The position numbers and the translations under genes were made by a program. From positions 230,051 through 294,050 of the forward strand of contig JAUXOL010000013.1 of assembly GCA_030682375.1 (NCBI GenBank): a stretch of DNA of 64,000 bases, read 5' to 3'. The notes under the pieces were generated by a model. It was not told the DNA's origin and searched no databases. It saw only the letters and a program-made list of their open reading frames with translations. The stretch comes from Gallionella sp. Lineage in GTDB: Bacteria > Pseudomonadota > Gammaproteobacteria > Burkholderiales > Gallionellaceae. Below are positions 8,487 to 16,737 of the stretch, one piece after another (position 1 is the first letter of the stretch; each line of letters begins with the position of its first letter).

Positions 8487-9764
8487 TTACATCAGCACAT
8501 CGTTCATGATGTTCTTCAGCCAGTAGCCGGCCAGCGTACCCTCGACCTCGGAACGCTGCGCCGAGACGCCGCCCCCTTCCGCCGAAACCATCGCCTGCTT
8601 TTCCGCGTTGAAACGGAAGACGTTGGCCACATGCATGGCTTCGCGGTCGCTGACCATGCTGTAGCAGGTGTTGACGATGGTCGGATTCTGATCCGGCGTC
8701 TGCCCCTGCATCAGCTCGATGATCGCCGCCGCGCAGACCTTGGCCTGCGAAGTCGCCATATGCCCGGACTTGGGCAGCGCAGCGGAAACTGCGTCGCCGA
8801 TGACATGGACATTCTTGTGCACCTTGGACTCATAAGTGAGGAAGTCCACCGCACACCAGCGACCATCGACGCTGGCCACACCGGCCATCGCGGCTACGGC
8901 ACCTGCCTTCATCGGCGGGATGACGTTCAGCACATCGGCTTTGACGTCCTCGAACTCGGTCTTGGCGATCTTGCCGGCCACATCCACCTTGGTCACTGCG
9001 GCGTTGGGACGATATTCCACCATGCCCGGATACAGCTCCTTCCAGGCGGCCATGAACAAGCCCTTCTTCGAGGTGACATCCGGATTCGCATCCAGGATCA
9101 GCACCTTGGATTTCGGCTTCTTGTTCTTCAAATAGGAGGCGACCTGACAGGCGCGCTCGTACGGTCCAGGCGGGCAACGATAGGGCGCCTTGGGAATGCT
9201 GACCGCGAAGACGCCGCCGTCCGGCATCGCCTCCAGCTGCTTCCTGAGCAGTGTGGTCTGTGCTCCGGCCTTCCATGCATGCGGGATACTCTTGTCAGCG
9301 ACCGAGGCGCTCAGCCCCTCGATCTGTTCGAACATGAAATCGACGCCCGGCGCAATGATCAGACGGTCGTAGCTCAAGTGTCCGTTAGCCAGCATCACCT
9401 TCTGCTTCTCGCTGTCGATCGCCTTTACCTCGCCCTGCACCAGCTTGATGCCGTACTTCTTCTTCAGCGTATCGTAGCCCTGGGTCAGGTCGTCTATGGT
9501 TCTCGTACCGCCCAGCACCGTATTGCTCATCGGACAGGAAATGAATTTGGCGTTGCGCTCGACCAGCACCACCTCGATCTTGTTGTCACTCCACATGCGG
9601 ATGTATTTGGCTGCCGTGGCACCGCCGAAGCCGCCCCCGACGATGACGACGCGCTGCCCTTTTTTCTTGACGATCTCACTGGAGGCGAAAGCCAGCCCCG
9701 GGAAAGCGCCGATTGCGATACCTGCCACACTCAATTTCAAAAAATCACGACGATCTAGCGACAT
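8487..9764 (-). CDS. fccB: Flavocytochrome c sulfide dehydrogenase flavoprotein subunit (FccB/SoxF)
   Basis: 425 aa, Tat signal MSLDRRDFLKLSVAG; RVVIVGGGFGGATAAKYIRMWSDNKIEVVLVERNAKFISCPMSN. Confidence 0.93.
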   Translation of the reverse strand: MSLDRRDFLKLSVAGIAIGAFPGLAFASSEIVKKKGQRVVIVGGGFGGATAAKYIRMWSDNKIEVVLVERNAKFISCPMSNTVLGGTRTIDDLTQGYDTLKKKYGIKLVQGEVKAIDSEKQKVMLANGHLSYDRLIIAPGVDFMFEQIEGLSASVADKSIPHAWKAGAQTTLLRKQLEAMPDGGVFAVSIPKAPYRCPPGPYERACQVASYLKNKKPKSKVLILDANPDVTSKKGLFMAAWKELYPGMVEYRPNAAVTKVDVAGKIAKTEFEDVKADVLNVIPPMKAGAVAAMAGVASVDGRWCAVDFLTYESKVHKNVHVIGDAVSAALPKSGHMATSQAKVCAAAIIELMQGQTPDQNPTIVNTCYSMVSDREAMHVANVFRFNAEKQAMVSAEGGGVSAQRSEVEGTLAGYWLKNIMNDVLM

Positions 9765-9806
9765 GTTGTGCTCCTCAATGTTTGTTCCGGAAGATGCGCT
9801 GCTTGC

Positions 9807-10124
9807 TCAGCGCTTTTGGGCGGCGAAGAAGGCGCCGAGAAGCTCGAACTCCTCATCGGTATAACCCTTGGCATGCTGATGCATCACCGTGGCAGGGCGC
9901 GCGCCGGACTTGAAGGCCTGCATCTGCGCAACGAAGAGCTCTTTGTCCATGCCGGCCAGCACCGGAGTGCCGCCGACGCTATGGCCGCTGGTGCCATGGC
10001 AGGCCGCGCAGGAGGCGGACAGGTTGCGTGCGTGTTTGTCGGTTTCCGCCTGCGCGCCAGCTATCGGCAACATGACCCCGATGGCACAGACGATTGCGAG
10101 TATTTGCTGCTTGATCATTTTCAT
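9807..10124 (-). CDS. fccA: Monoheme cytochrome c (FccA-like)
   Basis: 105 aa, signal peptide, single CAACH motif, immediately upstream of fccB. Confidence 0.82.
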   Translation of the reverse strand: MKMIKQQILAIVCAIGVMLPIAGAQAETDKHARNLSASCAACHGTSGHSVGGTPVLAGMDKELFVAQMQAFKSGARPATVMHQHAKGYTDEEFELLGAFFAAQKR

Positions 10125-10197
10125 AGCTCCTCCCTGTTAGAAAAACAATAACTACAAAAACACCAGCCGTAAGCACTTCCCGGTCAGTTTGAAAACA

Positions 10198-10509
10198 TCA
10201 GGTTATTACCGCATCGTCCGAACGCGCGTCGCCGCGATTGTCCACCCACGAGAGCGTGACCTTGTCGCCGGGACTGCCGCCCCGGAAGCGAAATATCAGA
10301 TAAGGATTCTTGGAGACGGAGGTGCCGAACTGCCCTTCCAGTACGATCCGGCCGTTGTGTTGGGCCTTGATCTCGGTGATGAACCAGGCCGGGATCAGCT
10401 TGCCCGCCTCGTCCTTGCGACGACCGTTCTCCATTTCGTGCTGCATCAGCACGCGGACTTCGGTGACACCGTTCTGGATGGATGCGCGTATCTTGGTCGG
10501 ACTGGTCAT
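10198..10509 (-). CDS. soxZ: SoxZ (copy 2)
   Basis: 103 aa, closely similar to SoxZ1 (MTSPTKIRASIQNGVTEVRVLMQHEMENGRRKDEAG). Confidence 0.93.
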   Translation of the reverse strand: MTSPTKIRASIQNGVTEVRVLMQHEMENGRRKDEAGKLIPAWFITEIKAQHNGRIVLEGQFGTSVSKNPYLIFRFRGGSPGDKVTLSWVDNRGDARSDDAVIT

Positions 10510-11000
10510 CAGCAGCCTCCCGCAGTGACTTTGACTTCGCGCGAAACGCGGTAGAACTTGCCGTTGGCCTTGACCAGCGCGATGACCGTTGCGGTCTGCG
10601 CCATCTTGATCCTGGTGCTGAGATAGCCTTCGGTACCTTCGGGGTAGGTGAAACTGGAGACCAGCATCGTCGGATTCTTGTCCACCAGTATCGATATCTG
10701 CTCGGTGCGCGCCAGCGAACTCTCCACCGTGACCGGAACCACGGCGCCGTTCTCGGCGACTTCGGGCGCGGTGAGCTGGATGGCTGCCGTATCCTCGGGA
10801 ATGGTCACACCCAGCGCATCCAACGCCTCATTCATGGTCTTGGCATCAAAGGCGCTCTTCTGCCACTCGGCCCATGCCGCCTCGGGACGGACCAAGCCGA
10901 TTGCACCCAGCAGCGCCAGCAACCCCAAGCCTCCGCCCGCTTTGAGGGCCTTTCGCCGCTCCAGATCAATGCTGGCTCCCATCAAGCAATACCCCTTCAT
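10509..11000 (-). CDS. soxY: SoxY (copy 2), ends ...TAGGC
   Basis: 163 aa; alternative start MGASIDLERRK at 10982; terminal residues VTAGGC then TGA, overlapping soxZ2 start. Confidence 0.93.
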   Translation of the reverse strand: MKGYCLMGASIDLERRKALKAGGGLGLLALLGAIGLVRPEAAWAEWQKSAFDAKTMNEALDALGVTIPEDTAAIQLTAPEVAENGAVVPVTVESSLARTEQISILVDKNPTMLVSSFTYPEGTEGYLSTRIKMAQTATVIALVKANGKFYRVSREVKVTAGGC

Positions 11001-11055
11001 GATTCATGAAATAGCAACAAGGTCGCATCGTCAGCGATTTATTGCAACACCGTCC

Positions 11056-11094
11056 ATCCCCACAATGGGTATAAGGGCTAACCCGTTGGGGCTA
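11056..11094. promoter_or_regulatory. Paired CCC-N5-GGG dyads upstream of soxY2
   Basis: ATCCCCACAATGGGTAT (11056-11072) and CTAACCCGTTGGGGCTA (11078-11094). Confidence 0.6.
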
Positions 11095-11173
11095 CTTTTC
11101 AGCAAACGCTTATATAGCGACTGCCGTTATCGACGCAAACAGCTCGCAATCGCATCCGACACGCGAACGCCAT

Positions 11174-13117
11174 TCAGAAGACCAGATTCAGCATGATCAT
11201 CAATACGGCGAGGAACAATATCGTCATGATCCCGCCGGCCCGCATGAAATCGGCCACGCGGTAACCGCCCGGCCCCATCAGCAATGCATTGACCTGATGG
11301 GTCGGCAGGAAGAAGGAATTGGAGGTCGCAAGTGCCACAGTCAATGCGAATACCGCCGGATTCGCGCCCGCGCCGATTGCGATATTTACCGCCAGCGGCA
11401 CCAGCAGCACAGTCGCGCCGACGTTCGACATCACCAGCGTGAAGAAAGTCGCCAAGACGGCGATGGCGAGTTGGAGCACCCAGATCGGCGTGCCGCCCAG
11501 ATGCAACAGGGTCTGCTCCGCGATCCATTTCGCCGTGCCGCTGGTTTCCACCGCAAGACCGAGCGGTATCAGGCTGGCCAGCAGAAACACCGATTTCCAG
11601 CTCACGGCGCGGTAGGCTTCCTCAATGCTGAGCACCCGCAACAGGATCATGCCGATAGCGCCAGTCATCAGCGAGATCGACAGCATGGTATTGGTAAACA
11701 GGATCAGCACGAGCGCGAGGCCAAAACAGGCGAGCGCCGCATTGACTTTGTGCGGACGCAGCTCCTCGCGTGGGAACTCGGTGGTGATGACGACAAAGTT
11801 TTTGTCCTTTTCCAGATGCGCCAGCGCGTCCCAGCTGGTGTGCACCACCAGCGCATCGCCTGACTGCAGCGGCAGGTCGCGCACGCCGTTGCCCTCGCGC
11901 AGGGTCTTGCCACCGCGATGCAATGCCATCAGGGAGATGCCGTATTTCTTGCGCATCCAGACATCGCGCGCGCTCTTACCGATGAGATCGGAACCCGGCG
12001 GAATGACCACTTCGGCGATGCCCGCCTTGGACGACGACAGTTGTTCGACAAAAGTCTCCAGATCTTCGCGCAGTTGCAGACCGCTGTCGGCGGCGAACTC
12101 GCGCAGCCGTTCCGGCGCACCAAGCAGGCCCAGCACGCTGCCAGAAACAATCTCGATATCGCGTGCCGGACCGATGCGGAGGTCGTCGCTGCCGCGCAGG
12201 ATGGCAATGACCCGCAGGCGATTCGGACCCTCGATATCGTCTAGCACCTTGCCGACCAGCGGACTGTCGGACGGCACCTCGACCTCGTACATGGCGTAAT
12301 CCAGGCCGTACAGCTTCTGGAAATAATCCATCGCGCTGGCACCGCTGGTGACGTTCGTCACCGCCTGGTCCGGTAACACGTAGCGGCCGGCGAGGACGAA
12401 ATAGGCGATGCCGGTGCCCAGCAGTGCCAAACCGATAGGCGTGACGGTGAACAGCGACCAGGTCTCCATCTGCTGTTCCGGCGGCAGCGCCTTGTTCGAT
12501 GCGAGGATCAGGTCGTTCAGCAAAATCAGCGGACTGGAGCCAACCATGGTGATGGTGCCACCGAGGATCGCGCAAAATCCCATCGGCATCAGCAACCGCG
12601 ACATCGGCAGGCCGGTGCGCGCCGAAACCCGCCCCACCACCGGCAGGAACAGCGCGGCGGCGCCGACGTTCTGCATGAAACTGGAAATGAAGCCGACCGT
12701 GCTTGAAATCGCTGGGATGATGCGCGCCTCGGTATGTCCTGCCACCCTGATGATGAAGCTCGCCACTTTATTCATCAAACCGGTCTTGTCCAAGCCGGCA
12801 CCTACGATCATCACAGCGATGATCGATATCACGGCATTGCTGGAAAACCCGCCGAACAGGTCGCGCCCGGACACCAACGGCTGGGGCAGCGCAATCAGGC
12901 TGCCGAAATGACTGATGAGACCCAGCATCACCATGATGGTGACTGCCGCCACATCGATCCCGACCACTTCGAACGCGAACAGGAACACCGTCAGCAGCAG
13001 CAGATTGAGGACGACCGCTATCTCGCGGCTAGGTGCGAACAGAAATGCGGACACGCCTATCATTGCAAATATAACGGCGGCAACGATAGTTTTAACCTGG
13101 CTGGCCTTGGCGCTCAT
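11174..13117 (-). CDS. SLC13-family permease with TrkA-C domains
   Basis: ORF to 13180; likely start MSAKASQVKT at 13117; repeated hydrophobic segments, VPSDSPLVGKVLDDIEGPNRLRVIAILR and VIPPGSDLIGKSARDVWMRKKYGISLMALHR RCK-C modules; MSNVGATVLLVPLAVNIA. Confidence 0.88.
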   Translation of the reverse strand: MSAKASQVKTIVAAVIFAMIGVSAFLFAPSREIAVVLNLLLLTVFLFAFEVVGIDVAAVTIMVMLGLISHFGSLIALPQPLVSGRDLFGGFSSNAVISIIAVMIVGAGLDKTGLMNKVASFIIRVAGHTEARIIPAISSTVGFISSFMQNVGAAALFLPVVGRVSARTGLPMSRLLMPMGFCAILGGTITMVGSSPLILLNDLILASNKALPPEQQMETWSLFTVTPIGLALLGTGIAYFVLAGRYVLPDQAVTNVTSGASAMDYFQKLYGLDYAMYEVEVPSDSPLVGKVLDDIEGPNRLRVIAILRGSDDLRIGPARDIEIVSGSVLGLLGAPERLREFAADSGLQLREDLETFVEQLSSSKAGIAEVVIPPGSDLIGKSARDVWMRKKYGISLMALHRGGKTLREGNGVRDLPLQSGDALVVHTSWDALAHLEKDKNFVVITTEFPREELRPHKVNAALACFGLALVLILFTNTMLSISLMTGAIGMILLRVLSIEEAYRAVSWKSVFLLASLIPLGLAVETSGTAKWIAEQTLLHLGGTPIWVLQLAIAVLATFFTLVMSNVGATVLLVPLAVNIAIGAGANPAVFALTVALATSNSFFLPTHQVNALLMGPGGYRVADFMRAGGIMTILFLAVLMIMLNLVF

Positions 13118-13206
13118 TGCAATCGACTCCTCTTGATCGGCACAGCTATGCCGACATTTAGAACTGGCCCAATTACGCACAAACCAAGGATCCGTTCAAG
13201 CGCCCT

Positions 13207-14994
13207 TTATGATGATCTGGGCTCGCCGTCCGGAAGCTTGTCGTGACACTCGGGGAAGATGCGCGCCGTGCAGTTGCGGCATATCTCGGGATCGAACGTT
13301 CCATACAAGGATTTCGTCCAGTTCGACATCGTCGGAAAGAACCCTCCCGCACCGATGTCATCAAGCTTGTCGGACTTGCGCAGGAATTTGTAAATCTCAC
13401 CCTTGCATCGGTAGAAATACAGACCTCCTCCCATCTTGCGGCGACGGCGCGCTTCCTGCGCGAGCATCTCGGCTCCCGCCACATCGACGAAACTGATGCC
13501 GCTCGCAACGATCAGTACGGATTTTTTCTGCGGCTCTATCTCGTCGATCTTCATCAGGCTGCTCTGGACGTGGTCCACCGCACCGAAGAAGATCGCACCA
13601 TTTAAACGCACCATGGCCAGTTGCGGACATTGCGGATGGTCCTCCGCGCCCACGAAGTGGTAGGCCCCCTCCTCTTTGGCCGGCACCACTGGGACGATAC
13701 CGGGGCGCGAGACACGGTACAGATAGAAAGACAGCGACAGCAGGATACCGAAGAAGATGCCCTTCTCCAGGTCGACCAGCGTGCCAAGGAGCGTCACCCA
13801 CAAGATCACCGTTTCGCTGCGACTGCTCTTCGCGATGCTTGCGATGTGATGAAAATCGATCAACCCCCATGCAACCAAGAACAGGATACCTGCCATCGCC
13901 GCCGTCGGCAGGTAGGACGCCAATGGCGCGACCAGGAACAGGATCAGCAGCAGCAGAATCGAAGCATACACCGTCGCCATCGGCGTCTGCGCCCCGGCAG
14001 CATAGTTCACCCCGCTGCGGTTGAACGACCCGCAAGACGCATAGCTGGAGAAGAAGCTACCGACCAGATTCGACAGACCTTGGCCGATGAACTCCTGGTT
14101 GCCGTCGATGCGCTGCTCGGACTTGACCGCGATCGCGCGCGAGATCGATACGGCCTCGGTCAGCGCCAGCAAAGTCACCACCAATGCCGGGAACAGCACC
14201 TGATGTATCGTCCCGTATGAAAAGTCTGGCAGCGACAGGGGCGGCAACTGCGCCGGCAGCGCGCCCACGGTCTTGATCAGCGTATTCTCGGCGCCGAGCT
14301 CCAGATTGAGCAGATACGCGACAAGACTACCAATCACCATCGCTACGATCATATACGGCAGCTTGGGGATGTAGCGCTTGGCCAGAATACCGGAGGCCAA
14401 TGTCACCGCGCCGACCAGCGTGACCCATAGATTGATGTTGCCGAACTGTTCAAAGAAGCGCTCGATCACCACATGGAAAGGCGCGCCACGTTCGATGGCA
14501 ATGCCGAAAAAATTCTTCACCTGACTGGCAGCGATGAGCACCGCCGCCCCAGCCGTGAAACCGATCACCACCGTGTGCGAAATAAAATTGACCAGCACTC
14601 CCATGCGCGCAAGGCCGAGGATCAGCTGGAACAACCCCACCAGGAAGGTCAGCGTCAACACCATGCTGATGAACTGCGGCGAACCGGGATCGGCCAGCGG
14701 GCTCATCGCGGCGAACACCGCGATGGAGATCGCCGTGGTCGGCCCGGACACCAGATGCCAGGAGGAACCGAACAGCGCCGCAACGATCGCCGGCAGCATG
14801 GCCGCATACAAACCGTATTCCGGCGGCATCCCGGCGATGGTGGCGAACGCCACGCCCTGCGGCAGCACGATCAGCGCACCGGTGATACCGGCGATCAGGT
14901 CGGCACGTGTGGATTGGCGATCCACCAGGTGCTTCCACTGCATGAAGGGCAGCAGGTGGTACAGCCAGTATTTGCCCGAATGCTTGGTCTTCAC
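13207..14994 (-). CDS. SulP-family anion/sulfate transporter with STAS domain
   Basis: 595 aa; DLIAGITGALIVLPQGVAFATIAGMPPEYGLYAAMLPAIVAALFGSS; STAS region at C-terminus. Confidence 0.92.
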   Translation of the reverse strand: MKTKHSGKYWLYHLLPFMQWKHLVDRQSTRADLIAGITGALIVLPQGVAFATIAGMPPEYGLYAAMLPAIVAALFGSSWHLVSGPTTAISIAVFAAMSPLADPGSPQFISMVLTLTFLVGLFQLILGLARMGVLVNFISHTVVIGFTAGAAVLIAASQVKNFFGIAIERGAPFHVVIERFFEQFGNINLWVTLVGAVTLASGILAKRYIPKLPYMIVAMVIGSLVAYLLNLELGAENTLIKTVGALPAQLPPLSLPDFSYGTIHQVLFPALVVTLLALTEAVSISRAIAVKSEQRIDGNQEFIGQGLSNLVGSFFSSYASCGSFNRSGVNYAAGAQTPMATVYASILLLLILFLVAPLASYLPTAAMAGILFLVAWGLIDFHHIASIAKSSRSETVILWVTLLGTLVDLEKGIFFGILLSLSFYLYRVSRPGIVPVVPAKEEGAYHFVGAEDHPQCPQLAMVRLNGAIFFGAVDHVQSSLMKIDEIEPQKKSVLIVASGISFVDVAGAEMLAQEARRRRKMGGGLYFYRCKGEIYKFLRKSDKLDDIGAGGFFPTMSNWTKSLYGTFDPEICRNCTARIFPECHDKLPDGEPRSS

Positions 14995-15004
14995 GGTGTG
15001 GGAA

Positions 15005-15976
15005 TCAACCTATGGTCTGGTAATAAAGGTTCTGCGGATGGTTGGCCTGCGCGAAGAAGAACCAACGCTCTGCCAGCAGACCGACATATTGCAGGACAAA
15101 GGCCAGTCCCAGCAAGCCCGGAGTGAGCATGCCCAGCGCCAGCAAGGCCAGCGGCAGCACGAACGCCAGGATCAGGAAAGTCGGCTTGATGGTACGCATG
15201 AAGCTCCCGCTCTTGCCGTGAAAGAACTCGCGCGTGTTGAACGAGCCGCCCATCGCCCCCATCGAGCGCTGCACGATGTGGGGATGCTTGATACCGATGG
15301 CGGTCTGCATCGTCGATTTCGGCTTGAGGCGCGCATTGCGCACCAATGATGCCCAGCGACCGGCGAATGCCAGCAAGGTGATGATGATCGCCCAACCGGC
15401 GAAGAAATCGGCCTGATCCGGCGCGGCCGAAGCGGCATAGAACGCCGCCAGCACGAAACCGGAAGCGCCGCCCATCAGGATGTAGTTGATCACCGTCAAC
15501 GGCGAATGCCATTCGCGCAGAAAACGCAAACAGGCATAGATCATCGCGGTACAGATGAACAGCGCGAAGGCCAGCAAGGTGCCGACGACGCCAAGCACCG
15601 TGGACAGATCGACGATCTGGCCGCCGGGCAGCGTCACTACCTCGGGCCGGTATCCGCTCAGATGCGATGCGCCGAACAGGAACACGACGCCCATGAACGC
15701 CGGCAACACGATGACCTCGCGCGACAGCCACGAGGTACGCCATTGCGTGGCCGAACGCCAGGCGCGCTCCGGACGTCCCAAGTGGAAGAAGGATGCGATC
15801 AATCCGCCCACCAGCAGAGCCAGAGCGAGGGCGCTGCCGTAGCCATAGAAGTCATCGGACTGCATCGGCAACAGCCCGAACAGCGCATAGGACTGGTGCG
15901 TGAACAAGGCGAGGAACAAGCCCTGCGCCGCACCGATGAGCGTAGTCAGAAAAATAACGGAAAAAGCTGGTTTCAT
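15005..15976 (-). CDS. soeC: SoeC-like membrane anchor (DmsC/PsrC family)
   Basis: 323 aa integral membrane protein, IASFFHLGRPERAWRSATQWRTSWLSREVI motif of DmsC family; next to soeBA. Confidence 0.87.
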   Translation of the reverse strand: MKPAFSVIFLTTLIGAAQGLFLALFTHQSYALFGLLPMQSDDFYGYGSALALALLVGGLIASFFHLGRPERAWRSATQWRTSWLSREVIVLPAFMGVVFLFGASHLSGYRPEVVTLPGGQIVDLSTVLGVVGTLLAFALFICTAMIYACLRFLREWHSPLTVINYILMGGASGFVLAAFYAASAAPDQADFFAGWAIIITLLAFAGRWASLVRNARLKPKSTMQTAIGIKHPHIVQRSMGAMGGSFNTREFFHGKSGSFMRTIKPTFLILAFVLPLALLALGMLTPGLLGLAFVLQYVGLLAERWFFFAQANHPQNLYYQTIG

Positions 15977-16005
15977 AATTAGCCGTTCTTAAATGGGTTG
16001 CTTCA

Positions 16006-16737
16006 TCACCACGCCGAGGCATCGTCCATGGACGACTCGTCCTTGCCCGGCTTGGGCAAGTGGCCTTCGACCTTGAGCGGATTGTCGGCGCGCTCCAGTT
16101 CGTCCTCGTGGATCTTGATCTTGGTCTTGCGGCGCGGCAGATAATGGTTGGCGGGCTGCGTGCCCCACTCAGGCATCAACGCATAACCGCCGTCTTCGCG
16201 TATCGCCTGCGACACCTCCGATTCGGGATCGTGGATGTCGCCAAACAGGCGCGCGCTGGTCGGACAGGCTTTCACGCAGGAAGGCTTGCGGTCCGCCTCG
16301 GACATAGACTCGTCGTAGATGCGATCCACGCACAGGGTGCATTTCTTCATCACCTTCGCCTTCTCGTCGAACTCGCGCGCGCCGTACGGGCAGGCCCAAG
16401 TGCAATACTTGCAGCCTATGCACTTGTCGTAGTCCACCAGCACGATGCCGTCTTCCTTGCGCTTGTACGATGCGCCGGTCGGGCACACCGGCACACACGG
16501 CGGGTCTTCGCAATGCAGACAGGACTTGGGGAAATGCAGCGTCTCGCTGTGCGGATACTGGCCGATCTCGAAGGTCTGCACGCGGTTGAAGAACGTGCCG
16601 GTCGGGTTCAGGCCGTAGGGGTTCTCGTCGCATAGCGGGCCAGCGGAGCCGGAAGTGTTCCACTCCTTGCAGCTGGTTACACAGGCGCTGCATCCGACAC
16701 AGACGTTGAGGTCGATGACCAAGGCGAGTTGTGTCAT
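16006..16737 (-). CDS. soeB: SoeB-like 4Fe-4S subunit
   Basis: 243 aa; CVGCSACVTSCKEWN, CLHCEDPPCVPVCPTGASYKR, CIGCKYCTWACPYGAREF. Confidence 0.9.
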   Translation of the reverse strand: MTQLALVIDLNVCVGCSACVTSCKEWNTSGSAGPLCDENPYGLNPTGTFFNRVQTFEIGQYPHSETLHFPKSCLHCEDPPCVPVCPTGASYKRKEDGIVLVDYDKCIGCKYCTWACPYGAREFDEKAKVMKKCTLCVDRIYDESMSEADRKPSCVKACPTSARLFGDIHDPESEVSQAIREDGGYALMPEWGTQPANHYLPRRKTKIKIHEDELERADNPLKVEGHLPKPGKDESSMDDASAW

